Source: an uncultured Actinomycetes bacterium (GTDB lineage Bacteria > Actinomycetota > Actinomycetes > Nanopelagicales > Nanopelagicaceae). Taken from it: DNA of 5,720 bases. Every line of letters begins with the position of its first letter. Position 1 is the first letter of the stretch. Shown here one piece after another: positions 1-5,720 of the stretch. Location: contig CAIXPV010000021.1 of assembly GCA_903921405.1 (NCBI GenBank), forward strand, positions 1 through 5,720, read 5' to 3'. The notes under the pieces were generated by a model. That model saw nothing but the letters and a program-made list of their open reading frames with translations, ran no database searches and was not told the origin of the DNA. The position numbers and the translations under genes are program-made.

Positions 1-456
1 AGATATATATGGAAATGGATGCGATGGATCAACAGCCAAAGGAGTTAAGACTGGAAAAATCCGATCTTGAAATAGCTTACTTACATACGTTAACTCGTTT
101 TCATTCAGGTCATCCCAATGAACAAACTCAATTCCCTCATTTTTTAGCTTAACAAGAATGTCCTTATGAAATACGTCGGACTGACGATCAACTAAAGCCC
201 TGGTTCGGGTCGAGATTTCCTGCATCAGATCCTGTGGTGTTATGCCAGCAACATTGGCATCGGTAATATTATTTTCGAGTTTGCTCATCAATGTGGCCAC
301 GCGCACCATGAAAAACTCATCCAAGTTTGAGGAGAAAATAGCTAGGAAGCGGACTCTTTCCAGCAGGGGTATACGTGAATCCTCGGCCAGCTCTAACACT
401 CGCTGGTCAAAGGAGAGCCAACTGAGCTCACGATCTGTAATATTTTCGAACTTCAC
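1..456 (-). CDS. ppk1: Polyphosphate kinase 1, N-terminal part (truncated by window edge)
   Basis: PPK1 reversibly transfers the gamma-phosphate of ATP to a growing polyphosphate chain. Reading the minus strand from a GTG at 456 gives 152 codons with no stop up to base 1, so the rest of the gene (the family is about 700 residues) lies outside. The translation carries the family's N-terminal signature: RELSWLSFDQRVLELAED at residues 9-26, then LLERVRFLAIFSSNLDEFFM at 31-50. Asn44 in SNLDEFF matches E. coli Asn45, which contacts ATP. Residues 134-152 (FPVLTPLAVDPSHPFPYIS) are the conserved entry to the middle domain. The catalytic histidines lie downstream and cannot be checked. An in-frame TAA at 508-510 limits the start. 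GTG 456 is chosen because GGAGGAGGAG lies 9 bases upstream; a TTG at 475-477 has no such site. The gene is divergent from lacZ, and nothing seen links the two functionally. Identity is very secure. Confidence 0.95.
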   Translation of the reverse strand, partial: MKFENITDRELSWLSFDQRVLELAEDSRIPLLERVRFLAIFSSNLDEFFMVRVATLMSKLENNITDANVAGITPQDLMQEISTRTRALVDRQSDVFHKDILVKLKNEGIEFVHWDDLNENELTYVSKLFQDRIFPVLTPLAVDPSHPFPYIS

Positions 457-465
457 GTCGAGATA

Positions 466-475
466 CTCCTCCTCC
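466..475 (-). promoter_or_regulatory. Ribosome binding site of ppk1
   Basis: The minus strand reads GGAGGAGGAG here, a strong purine-rich Shine-Dalgarno match, with 9 bases between it and the GTG codon at 454-456. It decides the start of ppk1 in favour of this GTG over the TTG at 475-477, which overlaps the motif itself. Confidence 0.8.
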
Positions 476-488
476 AAAGTGAACTTTG
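475..488. repeat. Short inverted repeat, possible operator
   Basis: CAAAGT-GA-ACTTTG has perfect 6-base arms around a 2-base spacer, in the ppk1-lacZ intergenic gap 19-32 bases upstream of the ppk1 start and roughly 75-90 bases upstream of lacZ. It could be a repressor site for either gene. It lacks the central CG of typical LacI-family operators, and short palindromes like this can occur by chance, so this is only a candidate. Confidence 0.25.
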
Positions 489-563
489 TATGTCTGTAGC
501 GTATCCATTAAGCAAACCTGGTGCGATTTCCACCCTTTGGTTGGCGGTGGCAGACTTAGGCCT

Positions 564-3500
564 GTGATTACGAACTATTGGATGAGCCCAGAGACCAATT
601 CAGTTAATCGCTTGCCCATGCTTAATCTGGAGCATCTAGAAAAAATCTCGCTCGATGGAGTCTGGCGTTTTCAGCTCCTGCACAGCCCAACACATCGCGT
701 TGGCAAGAAATGGGCGCAAATCCCAGTCCCCGGCTTATGGACAATGCAGCCTGAGAGCGAAGTCTTTTTCGACAAACCAATTTATACGAACGTTCAGATG
801 CCTTTTGAGGAACAACCTCCCTTTGTCCCAGCAGATAATCCACACGGTGTGTACGAGCGTGATTTTGATGTGCCTGATAGCTGGATGTCTAAGCGCGTAA
901 TTTTGCACTTAGGTGGATATGAATCAGTAGCACTTGTTTTTATAAATGGAACTGAAGTTGGCATGTCTAAAGATTCACGTTTAGCAGCTGAATTTGATGT
1001 CACCAAGTTTCTGACACGTGGGCGCAATACAGTACGCATCGATGTTACGAAATGGTCTGACGCGACTTACATTGAGGATCAAGATCAATGGTGGCACGGT
1101 GGAATCACTCGCTCCGTAAAACTCTTTGCAACTAATAAAGTTTATATTGAACGTTTTTATACTACGCCGGGCTTAGAAATCGATTCTACGACCGGAACGT
1201 TAGATATTCGCGCACACATAGCTTCGATAGATAACATCTCAACTGATGCTTATTCCTTGCGTGTGAGTATTGAAGAGTTGCCTAAAGTTAAGGCGTCACA
1301 AATCAGTAAAACTTTGAAGGATTTTGTTGCCCCAATATGGACAGAGCGTAATGAAGAGCTTAAAAGCCAAACTGATGCGTATTTTCACGGCAAATACTGG
1401 CATGGAAAGATGCCTGAAAATGTTGCACAAACAATTGCTCAAACTGAACCATGGCCAACTGGTGAGATTCATCTGAATACTCGCATACCGGCGATTAAGC
1501 CATGGTCGGCTGAAAACCCACATTTATATACGCTTCATATTGAGTTGGTCGATCCTGCCGGCAATATCGTTGAAGTTTCGCGACAAAAAATTGGTTTCAG
1601 AAGCGTTGAAGTAAAGGGCCGCGAACTTTTGGTCAACGGCAAAGCAGTAATTTTCTATGGTATTAACCGCCATGATTTTAATCGCTTCACTGGACGTGCA
1701 TTAACTCGCGAGGATATGCGTGAAGATCTATTGGAGCTCAAGCGATGGAACTTTAATGCAGTGCGAACTTCGCATTACCCAAATGACGCTGCTTTCTTAG
1801 ACTTGTGCGATGAACTTGGCTTCTATGTTATTGGTGAAGCTAATATCGAATCTCATGCTTTCATTACATCCATCTGCAATGACACGAAATATTTATCGGC
1901 ATTCGTAGAGCGTGTTGGTCGTATGATTCAGCGCGATATTCACCACCCAGCTGTTGTGCTGTGGTCGTTAGGAAATGAATCTGGTGCAGGCACAAATCAT
2001 GAAGCTGCAGCAGCATATGCTCGCAGCTTTGATCCTTCTCGCCCGTTGCACTACGAGGGTGGAATCCGTGGAAACTGGATGGGCAGCCACTCCTTAACCG
2101 ACATTATCTGTCCTATGTATCCCGAAATTAGCGCCATTAAAGATTACGCAACATCGGGTAAGCAAGATCGACCATTGATTATGTGCGAGTACTCACATGC
2201 AATGGGCAATAGCAATGGAACCTTGGCCGAATATTGGCAAGTAATCGAATCGACTCCGGGTTTACAAGGCGGATTTATTTGGGAGTTCTGGGATCACGGA
2301 CCAGTTCAAACTTTGCCTGACGGTAGTAAGCGAAATGCTTACGGGGGAGATTACGGCGAGAAGAAACATGATGGAAATTTCTGTTGTGATGGGATGGTAT
2401 TTCCAGATCGCACTGCTAAGCCTGCTATGCATGAGTTTAAGGCGATTGCGGCTCCCGCATCGATTACACCGATTAAATCAGCAGCAGGCCAATACACGTT
2501 ATTTAATAAGCACTTCTTCAAGGATTTAGGCGAGTACGAACTCCATTGGTCAATAACTCGCGATGGCTTAATTAGTGATAGCGGACGTATCAAACTTGCA
2601 AAAGTTGGGCCGCGAAAGCGCGTGGTAGTTAAAGTTGCTTCCAAGTTTCTGACGAAGCCCGATGGCCTAGGAGAGCGATTTATCAACTTCTCCCTAGTTC
2701 GTACTGCAAGCACCGCCTGGTCTCCATCGATGGCAGAGGTTGGATGGAGCCAATGTGCGCTTCCTTCACGCTCATTAACGGTTAAGGCATCTAAGCACTC
2801 TGATTTGTTTATTAACTGCGTCGATGAATCCGGTCAGATTGTTCTGCCATACGGAGTTATCGCCCCACAACTTTCATTATGGAGAGCACCGACCGATAAT
2901 GATCGAATCGGGCATATGGCAACTAAATGGTCGCGTTGGGGCTTGCGCGATCTTGAACGAACTGACTGTGTTGTTTCGCAAAATAACGCCAGCGTAAAAA
3001 TTACAAACATGTGGCAGACAAGTACGGGTATTGATATCAAGCACACTCAGGTTATTACCCCTGTTGCCGATGGTTTTAGAGTCAAAGAAAGTGTTGTTCT
3101 GCCAAAGGTTTTAAACGATGTTGCGCGTGTGGGTTCTAACTTTGAACTAGAGGGATCATTGGCGGATCTGACCTGGTTTGGCACTGGTCCTAATGAAACG
3201 TACCCAGATCGCACAATTGCCCGCGTGCACCGATACATGTCCAGCGTTGCTCATCAATACATTCCTTATGTGCGTCCACAAGAAAACGGTGGCCACAATG
3301 GCGTTCGCTGGTTTGAGTTAACAGATGCATCTGGGCAGGGCGTTCGCTTCCAATTAGCTAAGCCAATGCAAGTGTCGGTAACTCCTAATCGCGCAGTTGA
3401 TTTAGCCGATGCAACTCATGAAGTGGAAGTCAATGCCTGCGGACAAATCGTTGTACATATCGATGCGGCACACCGTGGCGTTGGTACGGCTTCATGTGGC

Positions 3501-3572
3501 CCAGATACTTTGCCTGCATACATTATTAAGCCGGGTACGCACACATGGGAATGGGTTGTAACCTCAATCTAA
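564..3572 (+). CDS. lacZ: Beta-galactosidase, LacZ type (GH2)
   Basis: Hydrolyses terminal beta-D-galactosides such as lactose with retention, in the cytoplasm (no signal peptide). From GTG 564 it is 1002 residues, close to E. coli LacZ (1023). Domain order: jelly-roll sugar-binding domain (about 30-190); Ig-like domain (about 190-345) with an extra stretch near 240-300; TIM barrel (about 350-625); linker domain; C-terminal small-chain domain from about 770 (LWRAPTDND) to the end, including PQENGGHNGVRW. Catalytic residues are present: acid/base Glu472 in WSLGNESG and nucleophile Glu542 in MCEYSHAMGNS. His370 (NRHDF), His404 (RTSHYP), and Glu429 and His431 (EANIESH) match active-site residues of E. 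coli LacZ. The start is uncertain: the first ATG is 582, but the conserved stretch YWMSPETNSVNRLP begins before it, favouring GTG 564; neither has a good ribosome binding site. The gene stands alone on this strand and its end overlaps the SGNH gene by 9 bases. The natural substrate could be a galactoside other than lactose. Confidence 0.93.
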   Translation: MITNYWMSPETNSVNRLPMLNLEHLEKISLDGVWRFQLLHSPTHRVGKKWAQIPVPGLWTMQPESEVFFDKPIYTNVQMPFEEQPPFVPADNPHGVYERDFDVPDSWMSKRVILHLGGYESVALVFINGTEVGMSKDSRLAAEFDVTKFLTRGRNTVRIDVTKWSDATYIEDQDQWWHGGITRSVKLFATNKVYIERFYTTPGLEIDSTTGTLDIRAHIASIDNISTDAYSLRVSIEELPKVKASQISKTLKDFVAPIWTERNEELKSQTDAYFHGKYWHGKMPENVAQTIAQTEPWPTGEIHLNTRIPAIKPWSAENPHLYTLHIELVDPAGNIVEVSRQKIGFRSVEVKGRELLVNGKAVIFYGINRHDFNRFTGRALTREDMREDLLELKRWNFNAVRTSHYPNDAAFLDLCDELGFYVIGEANIESHAFITSICNDTKYLSAFVERVGRMIQRDIHHPAVVLWSLGNESGAGTNHEAAAAYARSFDPSRPLHYEGGIRGNWMGSHSLTDIICPMYPEISAIKDYATSGKQDRPLIMCEYSHAMGNSNGTLAEYWQVIESTPGLQGGFIWEFWDHGPVQTLPDGSKRNAYGGDYGEKKHDGNFCCDGMVFPDRTAKPAMHEFKAIAAPASITPIKSAAGQYTLFNKHFFKDLGEYELHWSITRDGLISDSGRIKLAKVGPRKRVVVKVASKFLTKPDGLGERFINFSLVRTASTAWSPSMAEVGWSQCALPSRSLTVKASKHSDLFINCVDESGQIVLPYGVIAPQLSLWRAPTDNDRIGHMATKWSRWGLRDLERTDCVVSQNNASVKITNMWQTSTGIDIKHTQVITPVADGFRVKESVVLPKVLNDVARVGSNFELEGSLADLTWFGTGPNETYPDRTIARVHRYMSSVAHQYIPYVRPQENGGHNGVRWFELTDASGQGVRFQLAKPMQVSVTPNRAVDLADATHEVEVNACGQIVVHIDAAHRGVGTASCGPDTLPAYIIKPGTHTWEWVVTSI

Positions 3573-4352
3573 GTGCGTGAGCGGCCAATGAATTGCAATT
3601 GGATATTTACAGCTTCGCCCATCACCTGATGATTTTCCGCGGGCTCGTCGCCATAACCAGGGCAGAGCAAAGGTTATAAACCACAGACTCGTAACAATTG
3701 TGCGAAATGCGATGTGTTTTTCTTTTACATGTGGAAGTGGTTCTCGCCAATCTGGATTAAATGGCAGATCAATTAACTCTAAAACTGCTTGTGCAACACG
3801 GTCGTGACCCATTGCATTTAAATGCAGGCGATCAAAAGCTAAGAATCTACGATCACTAAAGGCGGGCTCTTCATTTGCATCGGCGATTATTGCTCCGACT
3901 TCAATGCCTACTGCGCGAACATTTCTATTGAACTCTCTAAAGCGCGTTTCCCATAACTTTGCCGAGCGACCTTTGTTTCCTGTCTTCTCTAAAACTGTAA
4001 ATAACATAACAGTTGCTCCAGATGCAGCTAAGCGTCGTACTGCATCGGTATACATAGGCAGCACTAAATCTGCTCGATAGTTTGGTCGAATCACATCGTT
4101 GGCACCTGCGTGAAAAGATATAAGCGTTTGGGGACCGGTTACTTGCGCGATTGCGGCATCAATTTGTTCATCGACTACTTGTCGAACTAATTTTCCGCGC
4201 ACCGCAAGATTGGCATAGGTAAAATCTGGGTGCTGAGCGGCCATAACATCGGCAGTTCGATCTGCCCAACCTCGGTAGTGGCCATACTTTTTTTCATCAC
4301 ACATGCCCTCGGTATAAGAATCCCCGAGCACAATAAAACGTTCAAAAACCAC
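3564..4352 (-). CDS. SGNH/GDSL-family hydrolase (putative esterase/lipase)
   Basis: A 262-residue member of the SGNH hydrolase fold, which cleaves esters or acyl groups; the substrate here is unknown. All family blocks are visible: GDSYTEG with nucleophile Ser12, Gly53 in NLAVRGK, Asn85 in HAGANDV, and the DRLH motif with Asp174 and His177, so it should be active. There is no N-terminal signal peptide, which suggests a cytoplasmic enzyme. Residues 213-234 form a hydrophobic, Trp-rich segment followed by WRRARGKSSGDGR and a short tail. The SSGDGR tail recurs in actinobacterial relatives from memory, so the C-terminus is probably native. Start GTG 4352 is supported by AAGGGG 8 bases upstream, and it follows the rlmB stop by 5 bases. 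It is therefore translated from the cysS-rlmB transcript. Its 3' end overlaps lacZ, which is convergent, by 9 bases. Family assignment is firm; the biological role is not known. Confidence 0.9.
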   Translation of the reverse strand: MVFERFIVLGDSYTEGMCDEKKYGHYRGWADRTADVMAAQHPDFTYANLAVRGKLVRQVVDEQIDAAIAQVTGPQTLISFHAGANDVIRPNYRADLVLPMYTDAVRRLAASGATVMLFTVLEKTGNKGRSAKLWETRFREFNRNVRAVGIEVGAIIADANEEPAFSDRRFLAFDRLHLNAMGHDRVAQAVLELIDLPFNPDWREPLPHVKEKHIAFRTIVTSLWFITFALPWLWRRARGKSSGDGRSCKYPIAIHWPLTHLD

Positions 4353-4357
4353 GACAA

Positions 4358-5332
4358 CTACCCCTTACGACGTGCCTGATCTACCCAAAAAAGAGCAATA
4401 GCTGTTGCAACGCTAGCGTTAAGCGATTCAGTTGTTGCGCTAATTGGAATTGAAATAACCAGGTCACACTTTTCGCGAGTTAAGCGCGCTAATCCCTTGC
4501 CCTCACTGCCTACAACGATCATGATCGCCTCGGTTGCAACCTTCATTGAACTAATAACATCCTCAGATTCTCCATCTAGGCCAACGACAAAGAGTCCTTC
4601 TTTCTTAGCTGCATCAATTGTGCGTGCAAGGTTTGTAACCTGCGCGATTGGCAAACGTGCAGCGGCGCCAGCTGATGATTTCCAGGCAGATGCAGTCATA
4701 GATGCGGCGCGACGCTCAGTCATGATGACGCCTGCTGCACCAAAAGCTGCAGCGCTTCGAATGATTGCACCCAAGTTACGTGGATCGGTTACACCATCCA
4801 GAGCAACGATAAGTGCTGGATACTTTGCGCGTTGCATAATCTCTTCAAAGCTTGAATATTGAAATGGCTTAATAGCAAGAATAATTCCCTGACTATTGGG
4901 CGAGATACCTTCAACTTCGGCGCGATGTGCTTCACGAATTGGAAGACCTAAATGCAGCGCTAATTTCAGAGACTCTGCAACGCGATCATCTACATCAATA
5001 CTGCGCGCAACTAATAACTCAGTTGCTGGAACTGCCTCACGTAGCGCCTCTAAAACGGCGTTACGACCGGCAACGATTTCACCACGGGGGCGATCACCGC
5101 GTGGAGCACGAGTAGTGCGAACCTCTTTGCCGTCGGTTTTTCTAACAACTTTACTATCGGCTTTTTTAGCAACAGCTTTCTTGCGCTTAGCAGCGGCGTG
5201 ATACGGGCGATCTTCAGCCTTAGGAGTTGGACCTTTGCCAGTTAAACGTTTTTTGTTTTTTCCGCCGGTACCCGTTGTGGGTCCTTTTTTAGAGGCACGA
5301 ATTGCGCCTTTTCGAGATGAATTTCCGGCCAT
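4358..5332 (-). CDS. rlmB: 23S rRNA 2'-O-ribose methyltransferase, RlmB/TrmH (SpoU) family
   Basis: A SPOUT-fold enzyme that methylates a ribose 2'-hydroxyl using S-adenosylmethionine; E. coli RlmB modifies G2251 of 23S rRNA in the peptidyl-transferase region. The protein is 324 residues. Residues 1-84 are a Lys/Arg-rich, probably disordered extension. Residues 85-160 (EIVAGRNAVLEALR onward) form the SpoU substrate-binding domain, and about 171-320 the methyltransferase knot. Motif 1 is DGVTDPRNLGAIIRSA (179-194, with Asn186 and Arg192), motif 2 VVGSEGKGL (273-281, Glu277), and motif 3 runs from SIPIS to TESLNASVA (294-309, Asn305). ATG 5332 is chosen because it follows the cysS stop by 2 bases and gives the actinobacterial opening MAGNSSRKGAIR; a TTG at 5359 would run inside cysS. 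A weak site (GGAAAAGAG) precedes it by 6 bases. Pairing with cysS is widespread in Actinobacteria (for example Rv3580c-Rv3579c in M. tuberculosis). The exact target nucleotide is not proven by sequence; a related tRNA or TsnR-like specificity remains possible. Confidence 0.92.
   Translation of the reverse strand: MAGNSSRKGAIRASKKGPTTGTGGKNKKRLTGKGPTPKAEDRPYHAAAKRKKAVAKKADSKVVRKTDGKEVRTTRAPRGDRPRGEIVAGRNAVLEALREAVPATELLVARSIDVDDRVAESLKLALHLGLPIREAHRAEVEGISPNSQGIILAIKPFQYSSFEEIMQRAKYPALIVALDGVTDPRNLGAIIRSAAAFGAAGVIMTERRAASMTASAWKSSAGAAARLPIAQVTNLARTIDAAKKEGLFVVGLDGESEDVISSMKVATEAIMIVVGSEGKGLARLTREKCDLVISIPISATTESLNASVATAIALFWVDQARRKG
4361..4366 (-). promoter_or_regulatory. Ribosome binding site of the SGNH hydrolase gene
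   Basis: The minus strand reads AAGGGG within the last two sense codons of rlmB, with 8 bases (including the rlmB stop) before the GTG start at 4352. It fixes that GTG as the start and indicates translation coupled to rlmB. Confidence 0.7.
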
Positions 5333-5334
5333 CG

Positions 5335-5720
5335 TTAGCTCTTTTCCATAATCGACCAACGTGGCCCTTGTGCAGTGTCTTCAATTGTAATTCCTAAAGC
5401 AAGTAGCCCATCACGTATGGAATCTGAAGCGGCAAAATCCTTTCGATCACGTGCAGCGGCACGCTCTTTAAGCGCTAATTGGATAACACCATCGAGTGCT
5501 TGTGTTAAATCAGTTGAACCTTGTCCTGCACAGTTAGAGTCAAATGGATCGCAACCAAGAATAGATAAAGCCCCGCGAATCTCAGCGGCATTGAGCTCCA
5601 CTGCCCCGCGATCATTGTCGGTAATTGCTTGGTTTCCGGCACGTAAGTTTTCAGAGATTGATGCAAGGCCGGCGGGCACCGCTAAATCATCATTCATTGC
5701 ATCGGTAAACGCCGCACTCA
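5335..5720 (-). CDS. cysS: Cysteinyl-tRNA synthetase, C-terminal part (truncated by window edge)
   Basis: CysRS charges tRNA-Cys with cysteine using ATP. The frame is open to the right edge, leaving the last 127 codons and the TAA stop at 5335-5337; the catalytic domain (HIGH and KMSKS motifs, zinc site) is outside. What is seen is the helical DALR/anticodon-binding end of the enzyme: FTDAMNDDLAVPAGL, where AMNDDL matches the usual AMDDDL, then the family's closing block ERAAARDRKDFAASDSIRD followed by LLALGITIEDT and GPRWSI. The open frame continues upstream of the ATG at 5697 as SAAFTDA, so that ATG is an internal Met and not the start. It lies 2 bases upstream of rlmB, and the two are almost certainly cotranscribed with the SGNH hydrolase gene. 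The operon promoter lies outside the window. Identity is secure from the closing motifs and the gene order. Confidence 0.93.
   Translation of the reverse strand, partial: SAAFTDAMNDDLAVPAGLASISENLRAGNQAITDNDRGAVELNAAEIRGALSILGCDPFDSNCAGQGSTDLTQALDGVIQLALKERAAARDRKDFAASDSIRDGLLALGITIEDTAQGPRWSIMEKS

Larger units (their letters stand above)
457..563. promoter_or_regulatory. Divergent intergenic region between ppk1 and lacZ
   Basis: About 107 bases separate the ppk1 start (456, minus) from the likely lacZ start (564, plus), so promoters for both genes should lie here or extend into the coding ends. I see no convincing pair of -35 and -10 boxes on either strand. On the minus strand TACGCT, near the 3' side of TTGCTTAATGGA, is a weak -10 candidate for ppk1. 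The region also holds the ppk1 ribosome binding site and a 14-base inverted repeat at 475-488. No tRNA, small RNA or riboswitch fold is apparent. The function is inferred from gene orientation rather than from recognised promoter motifs. Confidence 0.45.

Noticed and set aside
242..499. Plus-strand open frame of 85 residues
   Set aside because: It lies opposite the ppk1 N-terminus, is Ser-rich in the way antisense shadows are, has no recognisable motif and runs into the lacZ upstream region.
486..563. Extension of lacZ to TTG 486
   Set aside because: The added residues show no resemblance to LacZ N-termini, there is no ribosome binding site, and the start would overlap the ppk1 upstream signals.
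2351..2713. Minus-strand open frame of 120 residues inside lacZ
   Set aside because: It lies fully opposite strongly conserved LacZ sequence; no motif or ribosome binding site supports it.
3480..3530. Possible loss of E. coli LacZ Trp999 (the site reads TASCGPDT here)
   Set aside because: The SCGPDTLP wording is common in LacZ proteins outside the enterobacteria as I recall them, so it is a subfamily difference rather than a defect.
3585..3602. CCAAT...ATTGG hairpin just after the lacZ stop, considered as a terminator
   Set aside because: Arms are only 5 bases and AT-rich, there is no T-run, and it lies inside the SGNH coding sequence.
4497..5201. Plus-strand open frames opposite rlmB (4497-4862 and 4896-5201)
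   Set aside because: They are antisense shadows of the conserved SPOUT and substrate-binding domains, with no independent motif support.

Overview
The window reads as ordinary chromosomal DNA from an actinobacterium with an unusually AT-leaning genome. The lineage evidence is the conserved block cysS-rlmB followed by a GDSL/SGNH hydrolase with an SSGDGR-type C-terminal tail, together with an RlmB that starts MAGNSSRKGAIR and carries a long Lys/Arg-rich N-terminus. Both are typical of Actinobacteria. The AT-leaning codon choice, short intergenic gaps and overlapping genes would fit a streamlined planktonic actinobacterium such as the freshwater acI/Nanopelagicales group. That placement is inference from the sequence, not a database result.

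Layout, left to right. (1) Positions 1-456, minus strand: the first 152 codons of polyphosphate kinase ppk1, cut by the left window edge. (2) Positions 457-563: a short divergent intergenic region that must hold the 5' signals of both ppk1 and the next gene. (3) About 564-3572, plus strand: a full-length LacZ-type GH2 beta-galactosidase with both catalytic glutamates. (4) 3564-4352, minus strand: an SGNH/GDSL hydrolase whose 3' end overlaps the 3' end of lacZ by 9 bases. (5) 4358-5332, minus strand: an RlmB-type SPOUT 2'-O-ribose methyltransferase. (6) 5335-5720, minus strand: the C-terminal part of cysteinyl-tRNA synthetase, cut by the right window edge.

The three right-hand genes run in the order cysS, rlmB, SGNH hydrolase with gaps of 2 and 5 bases, so they are very probably one transcript. 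It pairs tRNA charging and rRNA modification with an uncharacterised esterase-like enzyme. lacZ stands alone on the plus strand. It has no export signal, so it should act on disaccharides or galactosides already taken up into the cytoplasm, and no transporter or regulator is visible. ppk1 makes polyphosphate from ATP and is transcribed away from lacZ.

I found no RNA gene, mobile element, CRISPR array, attachment site or clear intrinsic terminator. I see no new biological system here. The points worth a second look are the edge-truncated ppk1, the lacZ start choice, an extra segment in lacZ domain 2, the tail-to-tail gene overlap, and the C-terminal tail of the SGNH hydrolase.
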